A stretch of DNA of 64,000 nucleotides, from contig JBBQBB010000008.1 in NCBI GenBank assembly GCA_038317095.1, positions 9,422 through 73,421 on the forward strand. Reading direction: 5' to 3'. Position numbers and translations under genes: made by a program. The notes below the pieces were generated by a model. The model was not told the DNA's origin, made no database searches, and saw only the letters and a list, made by a program, of their open reading frames with translations. Positions within the stretch are counted from its first letter, which is position 1. Every line of letters begins with the position of its first letter. This document shows positions 43,176 through 53,085 of this stretch, in pieces. The DNA comes from JAGXTF01 sp038317095. Lineage in GTDB: Bacteria > Bacteroidota > Bacteroidia > NS11-12g > UBA955.

Positions 43176-43876
43176 GCAACGCGGGCAAATTATATATTGT
43201 TGCAACGCCGGTTGGCAATTTGGGTGACTTTAGTTTTAGGGCTGTAGAAGTCTTAAAACTAGCAGACAAAGTGCTTGCCGAGGATACCCGCACTTCAAGG
43301 GTTCTATTGCAACATTATGGCATTGAAACCCGATTGGAATCTTTTCACCAACACAACGAGCACCATAGGGTAAATGCAATTGTTGCAGAATTACAAAATG
43401 GCGCAACCATAGCCCAAATCAGCGATGCAGGCACACCGGGTATATCAGATCCTGGATACTTATTGGCCCGCGCCGCTATGGAAAATCACATTCCCATGGA
43501 AGTAATTCCAGGCGCCACTGCATTTATTCCTGCATTGTTAAAAAGTGGTTTTGCATTGCATCGTTTCGTTTTTGAAGGATTTTTGCCCGTAAAAAAAGGA
43601 AGACAAACCCGCTTGAACGAAATTGTAACCGAAAAAAGAACCGTAGTCTTTTATGAAAGTCCGCATAAACTCTTGAAAACTTTGGAAGCGTTAAAATTAA
43701 TTTGTGAACCCCAGAGGCGCATCAGTGTAAGCCGCGAATTGACCAAAAAGTTTGAAGAAACCATCAATGGCACAATAACTGAGGTTTGTGCCCATTTTCA
43801 AACGCATGCCCCCCGTGGAGAATTTGTAATGGTATTAGAAGGAACCGATAATTTGGCCGAACCCGATGCTGAATAA
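43172..43876 (+). CDS. rsmI: 16S rRNA (cytidine(1402)-2'-O)-methyltransferase
   Basis: RsmI 2'-O-methylates C1402 of 16S rRNA. The 234-residue protein has the tetrapyrrole-methylase-like fold: LYIVATPVGNLGD near the N-terminus, LAEDTRTSRVLLQHYGI at about residues 34-50, ISDAGTPGISDPG at about 81-93, and VIPGATAFIPALLKSG near 112-127. The start is TTG at 43172, overlapping the preceding TGA stop; no ATG lies closer to the conserved N-terminus. The end overlaps lnt by 11 bases. Confidence 0.94.
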   Translation: MSNAGKLYIVATPVGNLGDFSFRAVEVLKLADKVLAEDTRTSRVLLQHYGIETRLESFHQHNEHHRVNAIVAELQNGATIAQISDAGTPGISDPGYLLARAAMENHIPMEVIPGATAFIPALLKSGFALHRFVFEGFLPVKKGRQTRLNEIVTEKRTVVFYESPHKLLKTLEALKLICEPQRRISVSRELTKKFEETINGTITEVCAHFQTHAPRGEFVMVLEGTDNLAEPDAE

Positions 43877-45437
43877 AATTCCAAACGGTTTCCTTATGCT
43901 TTTTCCCGCCGTATTTTTTTGGTTGGGATGGCCACCCAATTCTATTTTCATTGCCTTGTTTTTTGCCTTTATTCCATTGTTCGAATTGGAAAAAAGAAGC
44001 TTAAACAAACGGGGCTGGGTGTTTTTTGGACAATTGTATCTTTCCCTTTTACTTTGGAATATTGCAATCAGTTGGTGGGTATGGAATTCCACGCCAATAG
44101 GGGCAATCACCATGCTCATTTTAAATACTCTTTTTATGTGTTTTCCATGGTTGTTGTTTCGGTTTTTTCACAAACGCACTGGCGATAAAAGCATTTATTT
44201 GTTCATTGTATTTTGGCTTTTGTATGAATTTATGCACCACCGTTGGGATTTAAGTTGGCCCTGGATGACTTTGGGAAATGGACTGGCTGGTGTCCCTTGG
44301 CTGGTGCAATGGTATGACATTACAGGCACCCTAGGTGGTACTGCTTTTGTTTTGGGAATGAATGTATTGATTTATAAATGGATGCAATTGCCTACCAAAC
44401 GAAATTTGATTTGGCCTGTAGCTTTTTTTGCTTTTATTTTTCTATCTTCCATTTTCAATGCATGGAAATTTTCAAATTTTATTGAAAACAAAAAAATGCC
44501 TGCAAACATAGTAGTTATGCAATCCAATTTTGATCCTTGGAATGAAAAGTTTGTGCGCCCACCCGTAGATTTAATGCAGGAAATGGCAAAAATATCTGCC
44601 ACCCAATTGGATAGCAATTCTGATTTGCTCCTTTGGCCAGAAACGTCTTTAACGGCTGGAATAAACATAGACTACATGGATTTGGATCCAAGTATTGGTT
44701 TTTTAAAAACGTTCCGAAATAAATATCCAAAACTAAATATTCTCACGGGTGCGGATATGGAAAAATATTACAACCATACTAAAAACCGACCTTCAAAGAC
44801 AGCAAGAAAAACAGAAAGCCCTGAAAATTGGTGGGACGCATTTAATTCTGCAATATTTCTCACCAACAAAAATAAGGTTCAATATTACCACAAGTCCATA
44901 CTGGTGCCAGGCACCGAACAAATGCCTTTTGTAGAGTTGTTCCCAGTAATTGAAACGATGGCAATTTCCATGGATAAAAATTCAATTAGTGGAAGTTTAG
45001 GAAAATCAGACAGCCATGTTGTTTTTTGCCACGAGAAATTAAAAGTAGCGCCTGCTATTTGTTATGAAGGCATTTATGGTGGTCACGTGGGGGAATTTGT
45101 AAATAAGGGCGCCAATTTAATTGCCATAATTACCAATGATGCGTGGTGGGGGAATACACCCATTTACACCCAACATTTGTTTTATGGAAGATTGCGAGCC
45201 ATTGAACAAAGAAAATGGGTAGCTCGCAGCGCAAACAGCGGCATCAGTGGCTTTATAGACCCCACAGGAAACATTTTAAATGCGGCCCGTAAGTTTGATA
45301 AAGTTGCCTTAAAACAAACCGTTTATTTAAATGATTACAGAACCATTTATTCAAAAATAGGTGATGTATGGGTTTTAATAGTGATATGTGGAATTTGTAT
45401 GGCTATGTTTATAAACCGAAAAATTCAAAATAAATAG
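43866..45437 (+). CDS. lnt: apolipoprotein N-acyltransferase
   Basis: Lnt adds the third acyl chain to the N-terminal cysteine of lipoproteins in the inner membrane. The 523-residue protein has about six N-terminal membrane helices (1-195), a nitrilase-type periplasmic domain (about 215-490) and a final membrane helix. The catalytic triad is visible: Glu in LWPETSL, Lys in YYHKSILVPGTE and Cys in APAICYEGIYG. Length is normal. Its start is coupled to rsmI. The many lipoproteins in this window are its likely substrates. Confidence 0.93.
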   Translation: MLNKIPNGFLMLFPAVFFWLGWPPNSIFIALFFAFIPLFELEKRSLNKRGWVFFGQLYLSLLLWNIAISWWVWNSTPIGAITMLILNTLFMCFPWLLFRFFHKRTGDKSIYLFIVFWLLYEFMHHRWDLSWPWMTLGNGLAGVPWLVQWYDITGTLGGTAFVLGMNVLIYKWMQLPTKRNLIWPVAFFAFIFLSSIFNAWKFSNFIENKKMPANIVVMQSNFDPWNEKFVRPPVDLMQEMAKISATQLDSNSDLLLWPETSLTAGINIDYMDLDPSIGFLKTFRNKYPKLNILTGADMEKYYNHTKNRPSKTARKTESPENWWDAFNSAIFLTNKNKVQYYHKSILVPGTEQMPFVELFPVIETMAISMDKNSISGSLGKSDSHVVFCHEKLKVAPAICYEGIYGGHVGEFVNKGANLIAIITNDAWWGNTPIYTQHLFYGRLRAIEQRKWVARSANSGISGFIDPTGNILNAARKFDKVALKQTVYLNDYRTIYSKIGDVWVLIVICGICMAMFINRKIQNK

Positions 45438-45448
45438 ATTTTGCAAAA

Positions 45449-46472
45449 ATGAAAAATATTATTGGCTCTGTTGTTTTTTCATTTCCAATTTTAATATTTG
45501 CACAACAAGATGCTTACTACATGCAACTGCGTCAAAATGCGCTTTAATCAACCCATCTTTAGTGAGCATGGACAACAAATACCAAGTTACCATAAACCGA
45601 CATACACAAACCCGTGGATTAGAAGACTGGAGCAATTATTTTTATGCAAATAACTTGCCCATTAGTTCGAATCTAATATCAGCCAATTTCCCAGATTACT
45701 TAAGTTTCGCCGCGAGTATGCCCATCCACTATAAAAAAAACAAATTGCGGGTTTGAGTATGATATATGCAAAAGATATAATTTTGTTTGAACGCAACAGA
45801 AATATCAAATTGAGCTTGTCTTTGCTTTTGGTAAATAACAAATAAACAGAAATTCGAATTGGTTCTGAAATCGCCCATATTGAAAAAACATTTTATGGTA
45901 AACGCGCTACCTTATTTCAGGATCCATATTTGTCCACTATCCCGTCCAATACAATTACAAGAAATGCCTTTTCCTTCGGCACGGGAGCTTCTTATGTAAA
46001 TAAAAGATATCACTATTTTCTTGGAGTTTCTATTCTGCATTTAAATAGAGATAAATACGTTTATCCCGCAAAGAATGGCAGTCAAATGGAGATTAAAAAT
46101 ACACCGGAAATTCGGTACTTTGGAGGTATAGATATTCCAAATAGTTTCAATGATAGCAATATAACATTTTCACATACAATACTATTTAACAGAATTATGT
46201 ATATTTCTCTAAACAAAGCATACCCTATTGTTTTTGCTTACCAAAATGCCATTAAATACAAAAATATTTTTGATATTGGATTGACATTCGCAACCCAAGC
46301 ATATGGTGAATTAAAAGCTGGGCTTATCGGCGGTATCTATCCTTTAAATATACTTGTTAAGAATAAATATGCTACAAATAGTATGCGCATTGGCCTAGCC
46401 CCTGCATTGTCCAAATCATATTCAGGATTGTATTATTTGACTTATGAAGCCAATTTAACTTTCACATTTTAA
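45449..46472 (+). pseudogene. Decayed PorP/SprF family membrane protein
   Basis: The gene begins with a good signal peptide (MKNIIGSVVFSFPILIFAQQ) and the family start DAYYMQLRQNAL, then breaks. One missing T in the run at 45543-45545 shifts into INPSLVSMDNKYQ; a one-base loss in the A8 run at 45733-45740 shifts into GLSMIYAKD; a TAA at 45843-45845 interrupts the restored frame. The remainder to 46472 (FSFGTGASYVNKRYHYFLG) matches the PorP/SprF barrel end. Three lesions, two at homopolymers, make it a pseudogene unless assembly errors are responsible. PorP/SprF proteins normally anchor T9SS-exported adhesins. Confidence 0.85.
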
Positions 46473-47354
46473 ATGTTCAGTTCACAAATAAAAATACAAC
46501 ATCTAATATTGTGGATACTATTTTCTACTAGTTTTAAATTACAAGCACAGCAAGACCCATATTTTATTCAGTACAATCAATTGGGTCGTTTTTTCAATCC
46601 CGCGTTCGCAAGCGCAGAAGGTGAAATGCATATTACTGGATTCAATAACAATATTCGTCCGAAATTTATTGGCACAAAATCCCAGTTGGATGAAGGGCAT
46701 AGAAGCTGGGGCGTTTCCGCGGCAATGCCTTTCCAATTAAAAAACAACCGCACCATAGCCTCTTAAGGATCTCAAATAACCTCTATACATAACGGCGTTG
46801 GTTTTGAAAACAACCAATATTATCAATTGGCCATAAACGCCCAATTTAAATTGAAAAATGCAAATACCATTGGCATTGGAGTGGAACCCATGCTTTTTTC
46901 AAAACTATACAATACACGCTTTCTGGAATACGATTCAAATACCGTTGTCAATAAAAACTACAAAGATAAAGCGCATACCCAATTGGGTTTAAACCCAGGT
47001 ATACAATACTTTAATCCTCTATTTCACAAGCTCCAAATTGGCGTGGCTTACCGGCATATTGGGGGTTCAACATTCAACATTCAATTCCCAGACGGATATG
47101 CTACAATTAAGGTTCCATCTCAGCTATACTTAAATGCAAAAATCGAATTTAAAGCTGTATTAAAGTCAGGACTCGATATCATACCGTCTCTATTTTACCG
47201 CACCACGCAAACCTCAAAGTGGATAAACGGAATTTTATCTGTTCAGTCCAGCTTTGTATTTAAGAAATGGTTTGATGCATCACCCACAATGGATATAGTT
47301 GGGGGCAAAATATCAAATTCAGGCCTAATCATAGGACTTTACCCGCTAAATTGA
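46473..47354 (+). pseudogene. PorP/SprF family membrane protein with one internal stop
   Basis: Starts immediately after the previous remnant. The signal peptide ends at LQAQ and is followed by QDPYFIQYNQLGRFFNPAFA, the usual PorP/SprF mature N-terminus. A single in-frame TAA at 46764-46766 interrupts the coding sequence; the same frame then continues with GSQITSIHNGVGFE and runs to 47354, ending in the barrel motif GLIIGLYPLN. About 292 codons in total, close to family length. One nonsense mutation could be recent, could be an assembly error, or could be suppressed. No partner adhesin gene follows. Confidence 0.85.
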
Positions 47355-47557
47355 TTTATGAAAAATAACCCAAATATTAATTTGCGGTTCGGTGTTTCTA
47401 GGTGTTCACCTCGTTTTATTTTCAACAGAGAACATTTTAATGAATTTACACTTCATTTTACCCGAAAAATATTTGAATACTAGTTTGTAGCATATCGCAA
47501 AAGTAAGGTTTGTAATAGTTTCGCCTATTTTTTGCAATTGACAAGGCATTTAATGAA

Positions 47558-47577
47558 GTAAATACCGGGGTATTTAC
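47558..47577. promoter_or_regulatory. Perfect palindrome upstream of the glycosyltransferase promoter
   Basis: GTAAATACC (47558-47566) and GGTATTTAC (47569-47577) are perfect nine-base arms around GG. It lies about 88 bases before the TTTG/TATATTTG promoter and could be a regulator binding site; without a T-run it is a poor terminator. The rest of the 358-base gap shows no gene. Confidence 0.45.
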
Positions 47578-47664
47578 AAGGAAAATAACGATGTTAGGTG
47601 AAAAAAAACGAAGATTTTGGATTTTATAGATCTACCCATTGCAGTAAAATATTCAAAGATGACT

Positions 47665-47697
47665 TTTGAGATATGCTCTAAAAGCCTTGTATATTTG
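47665..47697 (+). promoter_or_regulatory. Promoter of the glycosyltransferase gene
   Basis: TTTG (47665-47668) and TATATTTG (47690-47697), 21 bases apart, match the Bacteroidota -33/-7 pattern. The box lies 15 bases before the TTG start at 47713 and excludes the earlier start at 47617. Confidence 0.65.
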
Positions 47698-47712
47698 CAA
47701 ACACCCAATCGA

Positions 47713-48891
47713 TTGAAAACCTTCGTTCAGATAGCCTATATTTTTCACCCGGATATGGGCTATGATGTAAATTTGATGTTGCGTCATTTTGCAGGCAAAT
47801 TCACCAATATCTTAATTACTTCTGAAGACGCAAGTCTATGGAATGAAACCGCCGAAAGCATTGTAGAAAAAGACAAGGCATTTGAAATACAATACCAGTG
47901 TAAAATAATTCGTTTGCCTTATTTCAAAACCAACCCAGGCAATACAGTGCCATTGATAAAAAACTTGGGTAAAACGATGCGAAATATCAAACCCGATTAC
48001 ACATTTGTACATGGTTTGGAATCGCATGCTTTCTCGCTGGGAATGTTGCGTGTTTTAAAATATGGTGGATCCTTGGGATTGGACACGCATACACTGTATA
48101 ACCAAATAAAAAATGCATCTTTTATCTGGAAATTGTACCGCAGTTTGTTGTTGAAACCCATCATTGTAAAACGAATAAACCGACTTAAAATTCCGATTTT
48201 TTTTACCGCCCAAGACAACCGCCATTTTCTAATTCACTATTTGGGAATAAACGAAAATTTAGTTTACACCAACGAAATAGCTACAAATTTATCTGTTTTT
48301 TATCATTTTATTGATGCTGGATTAAAATCCAAACTACAGATGCAAGATGGCGAAAAAGTAGTTATGTACATTGGAAAATTTGACGAATTTAAACAACCCC
48401 ATTTGTTGTTGGATGCCATCCAATTGTATGGCGAAACGGCACCATTCCCAATACACGTAATTATGGGTGGACCTAAAAATAAAACATATTACGAAAAATA
48501 TTTTGCAGTACTTCCAAAAATAAAAAATATTCGATTTACGATATTGGAATCCATTCCAAACCAAGAATTGTATAAATACTATTCCTTGGCCGATGTGGTG
48601 GTAATTCCAGAGCAAAATTCACTGAGTGCGCTGGACGCCCAGGCCTGTAAAACACCCGTAATTTTAAAAGATGATGCAACGAATAGGGAACGGGTTTTAA
48701 AAGGTGGATTGGTTTATGAAGAAAACAATATTTTGGATTTAAAAAACAAAATAGATTCCATTTTAAGGGATCCTGAATTCAGAAATCAATTGGCAGAAAA
48801 TGGGTATCAATACATTGCAGAAAAATACAATTATATAACTACTATGGATACCATTCTTGGTATTTTAAACCAACATACTTCCGTTAAATAA
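47713..48891 (+). CDS. Glycosyltransferase family 4-like protein
   Basis: A 392-residue GT-B-fold glycosyltransferase of the GT4/Glyco_trans_1 type. The N-terminal half holds IAYIFHPDMGYDVN and FVHGLESHAFSL; the nucleotide-sugar half holds VVMYIGKFDEFKQPHLLLDA, VIMGGPKN, and the acidic motif VVIPEQNSLSALDAQACKTPVI, equivalent to the EX7E region. No signal peptide or membrane helix is evident. The start is TTG at 47713, directly after a well-formed promoter. It probably builds a surface glycan from the cytosolic side. The 3' end overlaps the converging dioxygenase gene by eight bases. Confidence 0.85.
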   Translation: MKTFVQIAYIFHPDMGYDVNLMLRHFAGKFTNILITSEDASLWNETAESIVEKDKAFEIQYQCKIIRLPYFKTNPGNTVPLIKNLGKTMRNIKPDYTFVHGLESHAFSLGMLRVLKYGGSLGLDTHTLYNQIKNASFIWKLYRSLLLKPIIVKRINRLKIPIFFTAQDNRHFLIHYLGINENLVYTNEIATNLSVFYHFIDAGLKSKLQMQDGEKVVMYIGKFDEFKQPHLLLDAIQLYGETAPFPIHVIMGGPKNKTYYEKYFAVLPKIKNIRFTILESIPNQELYKYYSLADVVVIPEQNSLSALDAQACKTPVILKDDATNRERVLKGGLVYEENNILDLKNKIDSILRDPEFRNQLAENGYQYIAEKYNYITTMDTILGILNQHTSVK

Positions 48892-49414
48892 ATTTCGGAT
48901 CTGTTTCCATTACATGCCCGCATTGTTTGCAGGTGCGTAATGCTTCACTGGCATAATAGTTTTTAAAATGAGGCAAAAATTCATTTTCAATGTCTTTCAA
49001 TTCAAAGAAAACTTCGTGCAATTTGTTGTTGCATTTGTCGCAAAACCACATCAAACCATCGGTATAGCCTTTGTTTTCGCGGATTCGTTCAATCACCAAA
49101 CCAATGCTGCCTTCGCTTCTACCCGGGCTGTGGGGAATGCCTGCTGGGTGCAAATACATGTCTCCCTCCTTTAATGGCACTTCTATGCATTTTCCGTCCA
49201 CTTGAATTTTTATACAGATTTCTCCTTCCAATTGGTAGAACAACTCTTCCGTTTGGTTGTAATGATAATCCTTGCGGGCATTAGGTCCGCCTACAATCAT
49301 CACAATATAATCTGTGCCTTCTGGATACAAATTTTTATTGGCTACAGGTGGCTTTAACAAATGGCGATTTTCTTCAATCCATTTGTTCAGGTTAAAAGGC
49401 ATTCTTATTTCCAT
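48884..49414 (-). CDS. nbaC: 3-hydroxyanthranilate 3,4-dioxygenase
   Basis: Opens the ring of 3-hydroxyanthranilate on the route from tryptophan to quinolinate and NAD. The 176-residue cupin has LNKWIEENRHLLKPPV at the N-terminus, the iron-binding region YHYNQTEELFYQLEGE (His and Glu ligands, about residues 51-66), a second His in HPAGIPHSPGR, and the C-terminal rubredoxin-like pair CDKC and CKQC seen in bacterial enzymes. A TACTTTTG box lies seven bases upstream. Kynureninase, the preceding step, is encoded 11 kb away; other pathway genes are not in the window. Confidence 0.94.
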   Translation of the reverse strand: MEIRMPFNLNKWIEENRHLLKPPVANKNLYPEGTDYIVMIVGGPNARKDYHYNQTEELFYQLEGEICIKIQVDGKCIEVPLKEGDMYLHPAGIPHSPGRSEGSIGLVIERIRENKGYTDGLMWFCDKCNNKLHEVFFELKDIENEFLPHFKNYYASEALRTCKQCGHVMETDPKFI

Positions 49415-49421
49415 GATGCAA

Positions 49422-49429
49422 CAAAAGTA
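49422..49429 (-). promoter_or_regulatory. -7 promoter box of the dioxygenase gene
   Basis: Minus-strand TACTTTTG fits TAnnTTTG and lies in the 16-base gap between the protease stop and the dioxygenase ATG, so the rest of the promoter overlaps the protease gene end. Confidence 0.45.
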
Positions 49430-49430
49430 A

Positions 49431-51089
49431 TTAGAATTTTACAATTTTATACGTAACACCGTGATTGGTTAAAAAGTAAACCCCTGACTTAAAGTCTTGA
49501 GTTGGCAATTCTTGCCAAGAACCATTGCTTTCGATTTCCCGAATAATAGAACCATTTGCATTATATAATTGCCACTTATCCGCAGAAAAACCCAAAATAA
49601 ATAAATTACCAATTCCTTTCGTAAATGCTTCGCTGTTTTTTATGCGGATTTTTGTTCCTTTTGTAATTGATGTTTGATTCAAACTTGGAAGCAATCCCCT
49701 AGGATAAAAGGCTTTTACCAGTGGCCAATTTGTTTTTCCAACATTCATAAAACTGTCTGTTTTTATAAATATTTCTGCCGCCCTTTTCATGCTTATTCCC
49801 GGCATTAAAAATGGAATACTTGCCAACACCAATTTGAGGGTACTGTCATCGCCTATTTCATTGGCCAAATCATACAGCGCGCCACCAAACAATTGTCCAT
49901 CGACATGCGCTTGGTTGGTTAAAGAGCCAGGATATTTTCGGTTATTGTCTAAATTTCGGCCTCCCCAAAATTCATTATGGCCATCCCAATTGTACACCCA
50001 GCCCGCTTGGTTTAAAGTCCATTTTCTGCTGTAACAAAGTGCCATAAAATCGCATATTCCTTCCTCAACGGCTTGTCTTTGTGTGCCTATATACCCACTG
50101 GGAATCATGGCCTCAAATGCTGCATGCGTGTATTCGTGTACCGCTGCATCTGCATCTTCTGCGTCATCTACCCCGCCGTCTCCAAATTCAATAGTGGGTG
50201 GGTTTGTCAGCGGATTGTACGCACTTTCATCGGCACCAAAATAGCCATGTGCATCCAATACAACTGTATCTTTCCATGCAGAAAATCCAAGCGAATCCCA
50301 CCATCGTTGTTCATTGTAAATGTGGTAAAATACATTCACTTCTTCGAATTGCCATTGGTTTCTTTTAAAATAAAAATTGTTTTGGCTCACTGCAGCAGGA
50401 GTGGTTGGTGAAGAAATTTGACCGAACGACAACCATTGGTTTTCCAATCGAAATGAATCGTTCCACCAACTGCATGGGAGAGTTACGCCCACTTGTTGGC
50501 TTTCCAATTCCGCATTAGAACTGTCATGTCTATCTCGCCAATTTCCCCCATACAAAACATTGGCTTTGCTCAATGGGTCTGGCCTGAAAACAAAAGCAGG
50601 GGCATTTGTGTCTTTCCCAAAATACCTTCTTTCATCGAGCATAAAATGATCTGTGGGTTCGCAAATATTTTCGAATTCTTTATTTTTTTCAGCGTTAATA
50701 TTCCAAGCGTAAAGTTTATAAATATTTGAAGCGGCATTGTAAATCCAAATTGGATTTTGATTTTCTTGCAATGCAATACAATTGGCAAAGTTTGATTCTT
50801 CTGGCAACGTTGCAGAAATAAAAACTTTATCCGCATTCAACCCAACCGTGGCCTTGCAATTTTGTATGTGTATATTTTTGTAAGTATACCGAAAATGGTT
50901 GATTTGAAAGGGTTGATTTACGCTATAAAACAATTCCCATTTGTAATCCGGATTTGTTGAAGTAGCCAAACAGTTTTTTAAACCTTTACTTTCAAAATGG
51001 GATTTAGAAACAATAAATGCAGTATCATGCGCTTGCAATTCGTAAAATCCGAAAAGGAATTCAAACACGAAAAGGAGCAGAAATCGCAT
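49431..51089 (-). CDS. Secreted zinc metalloprotease with T9SS sorting domain
   Basis: A 552-residue exported protease. A signal peptide (about 1-20) is followed by a propeptide, then a gluzincin catalytic domain with HEYTH (318-322) and the third zinc ligand in EEGICD (Glu342-343), 20 residues later. The spacing and the HEYTHAAFE context fit the M36/M4-like fold. The C-terminal 75 residues look like a T9SS type A sorting domain (WQLYNANGSIIREIESNGSW, SGVYFLTNHGVTYKIVKF). It has its own TATTTTTG promoter box. Function: probably extracellular protein breakdown, in line with the S46 peptidase of the window. Confidence 0.85.
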   Translation of the reverse strand: MRFLLLFVFEFLFGFYELQAHDTAFIVSKSHFESKGLKNCLATSTNPDYKWELFYSVNQPFQINHFRYTYKNIHIQNCKATVGLNADKVFISATLPEESNFANCIALQENQNPIWIYNAASNIYKLYAWNINAEKNKEFENICEPTDHFMLDERRYFGKDTNAPAFVFRPDPLSKANVLYGGNWRDRHDSSNAELESQQVGVTLPCSWWNDSFRLENQWLSFGQISSPTTPAAVSQNNFYFKRNQWQFEEVNVFYHIYNEQRWWDSLGFSAWKDTVVLDAHGYFGADESAYNPLTNPPTIEFGDGGVDDAEDADAAVHEYTHAAFEAMIPSGYIGTQRQAVEEGICDFMALCYSRKWTLNQAGWVYNWDGHNEFWGGRNLDNNRKYPGSLTNQAHVDGQLFGGALYDLANEIGDDSTLKLVLASIPFLMPGISMKRAAEIFIKTDSFMNVGKTNWPLVKAFYPRGLLPSLNQTSITKGTKIRIKNSEAFTKGIGNLFILGFSADKWQLYNANGSIIREIESNGSWQELPTQDFKSGVYFLTNHGVTYKIVKF

Positions 51090-51096
51090 GATTTTT

Positions 51097-51104
51097 CAAA
51101 AATA
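51097..51104 (-). promoter_or_regulatory. -7 promoter box of the metalloprotease gene
   Basis: Minus-strand TATTTTTG fits TAnnTTTG and lies seven bases before the ATG at 51089. Confidence 0.5.
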
Positions 51105-51158
51105 CAATCCCGCATGGAAAACTATTCAATTTTTATGTCAAAGTACGTAAAACTACCT

Positions 51159-51166
51159 TAACTTTG
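51159..51166 (+). promoter_or_regulatory. -7 promoter box of purF
   Basis: TAACTTTG fits TAnnTTTG and lies 19 bases before the purF ATG, divergent from the metalloprotease promoter. Confidence 0.55.
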
Positions 51167-51185
51167 CATTCTTTTTTAAAAGTGC

Positions 51186-53078
51186 ATGAGTGATTCAATC
51201 AAGCACGAATGCGGGGTGGCATTCATCCGGCTTCGAAAACCCTTGTCTTACTACAGGGAAAAATACGGAACACCTTACTACGGACTAAACGCGCTGCAGT
51301 TTCTAATGACCAAGCAATTAAACCGCGGTCAAGACGGTGCAGGGATTGGTGTTGTAAAACTAGACCCGGAGTACGGCAATAGGTACATTGCAAGAAAACG
51401 CAGTGCAACAAAAACCGCCATCTCTGATATTTTTGATGAGGTGCGATCTAGCTTAGAAGACATTCCGGAAGACAAACGCCACGATTCCGAATACGCCAAA
51501 GTGCATTATCCATATGCCGGGGAGGTATTGGTTGGGCATTTGCGTTATGGCACTTACGGTGGAAATTCTTTGGAGAATATTCATCCGTTTCTTCGCCAAA
51601 ACAATTGGATGGCCCGCACGTTTATGATGGCAGGGAACTACAATGTTACGAATGTGGAAGAGCTGTTTCAAACACTGATAGACCTTGGCCAGCAGCCCAA
51701 AGAAAAAAGTGACAATGTTTTGATGTTGGAAAAAATTGGACATTTTATTGATGAGGAAAACCAAAGACTTTTCGCAGTGTTAAAATCACAGGGATTCTCA
51801 AACCAAGAAATTACCGATAAAATAAAAGAAGATATTTCATTGGTAAATGTTTTAAAACGTTCGTTTAAAAATGTAGATGGTGGATACAATATGGTGGGTG
51901 TTTTGGGGCATGGAGATGCCTTTGTAATTCGCGATCCAGCAGGCATTAGACCTTCATTTTGGTATGCCAACGATGAAGTGGTTGTTGCAGCAAGTGAAAG
52001 ATCTGCGATACAAACCGTCTTCAATACCCGAATTGAGGATATTAAAGAATTGGGACCCGGCAATGCGCTGCTGGTTCGCAAAAATGGCGAATACGAAGAA
52101 ACATCGATTGTCCCTCCTACAGAGCTGCAACGTTGCTCGTTTGAACGCATTTATTTTGCCCGTGGAAACGACGCAGATATTTACAAAGAACGCCGTGAAT
52201 TGGGTAGATTGCTTTCCCGTTCGGTTGCCGATAAATTGAACAACGATTTCGAAAATTCAGTATTCAGTTATGTTCCCAATACGGCTGCCACCGCATTTTA
52301 TGGTTTGATAGATGGCGTGCATGAAATTATCAGAGAAAAGCAAGCGGATGCTATTTCTAAAATGGATATCCATCAAGACAAAGACAGATTAAAAGAGATA
52401 TTAAGCTGGAAACCAAGGCGAGAAAAAATACTGATTAAGGATGTAAAAATGCGCACTTTTATTACCAATGACAGTGAACGCGAAGGCATGGTCGGCAGCG
52501 CTTATGACGTAACTTACGGAACCATAAATCCCGGCACCGACACCTTGGTTGTGATTGATGACTCCATTGTACGCGGTACTACTTTGCGCACCAGCATTTT
52601 AAAAATATTAGACCGTTTGGAGCCCAAAAAAATATTGTTGGTTTCCTCTGCACCCCAAATCCGATATCCCGATTGTTATGGCATAGACATGAGCCGCTTG
52701 GGAGATTTTGCAGCATTTCAAGCAGCCATTGCCATTTTAAAGGACCAAGGTAATGAAGCATTGTTGCAAGAATTATACGCCATGGCAAAAGTAGAAATGC
52801 AAAAGCCGGCTTTTGAGGAACGCAACGTAATTCAACTTATGTACGAAGGGATGACGGATGAAATGATCAGCAAAAAAGTTGCAGAATTGGTAAAACCAAA
52901 AGACTTAAAAGCCGATTTAGAAATCGTTTACCAAAGTGTAGAAGAACTGCACAAAGCTTGCCCAGGATATTCGGGAGATTGGTATTTCACTGGCAATTAC
53001 CCAACACCAGGTGGAACTAGGGTTGCAAACAGGTCTTTCCTATATTTTATGGAAGGCAAAAAAGAGAGAGCTTATTGA
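51186..53078 (+). CDS. purF: amidophosphoribosyltransferase
   Basis: PurF makes 5-phosphoribosylamine from PRPP and glutamine, the first committed step of purine synthesis. The 630-residue protein is longer than the Escherichia coli enzyme but typical of the Bacteroidota form beginning MSDSIKHECGVAFIRL, with the Ntn cysteine at residue 9. Glutaminase segments include LRYGTYGGNSLENIHPF; the PRPP-binding motif VVIDDSIVRGTTLRTS lies at about residues 457-472. No purine neighbour is present. It is a single transcription unit with a promoter 19 bases upstream. Confidence 0.93.
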   Translation: MSDSIKHECGVAFIRLRKPLSYYREKYGTPYYGLNALQFLMTKQLNRGQDGAGIGVVKLDPEYGNRYIARKRSATKTAISDIFDEVRSSLEDIPEDKRHDSEYAKVHYPYAGEVLVGHLRYGTYGGNSLENIHPFLRQNNWMARTFMMAGNYNVTNVEELFQTLIDLGQQPKEKSDNVLMLEKIGHFIDEENQRLFAVLKSQGFSNQEITDKIKEDISLVNVLKRSFKNVDGGYNMVGVLGHGDAFVIRDPAGIRPSFWYANDEVVVAASERSAIQTVFNTRIEDIKELGPGNALLVRKNGEYEETSIVPPTELQRCSFERIYFARGNDADIYKERRELGRLLSRSVADKLNNDFENSVFSYVPNTAATAFYGLIDGVHEIIREKQADAISKMDIHQDKDRLKEILSWKPRREKILIKDVKMRTFITNDSEREGMVGSAYDVTYGTINPGTDTLVVIDDSIVRGTTLRTSILKILDRLEPKKILLVSSAPQIRYPDCYGIDMSRLGDFAAFQAAIAILKDQGNEALLQELYAMAKVEMQKPAFEERNVIQLMYEGMTDEMISKKVAELVKPKDLKADLEIVYQSVEELHKACPGYSGDWYFTGNYPTPGGTRVANRSFLYFMEGKKERAY

Positions 53079-53085
53079 GAGTTGA

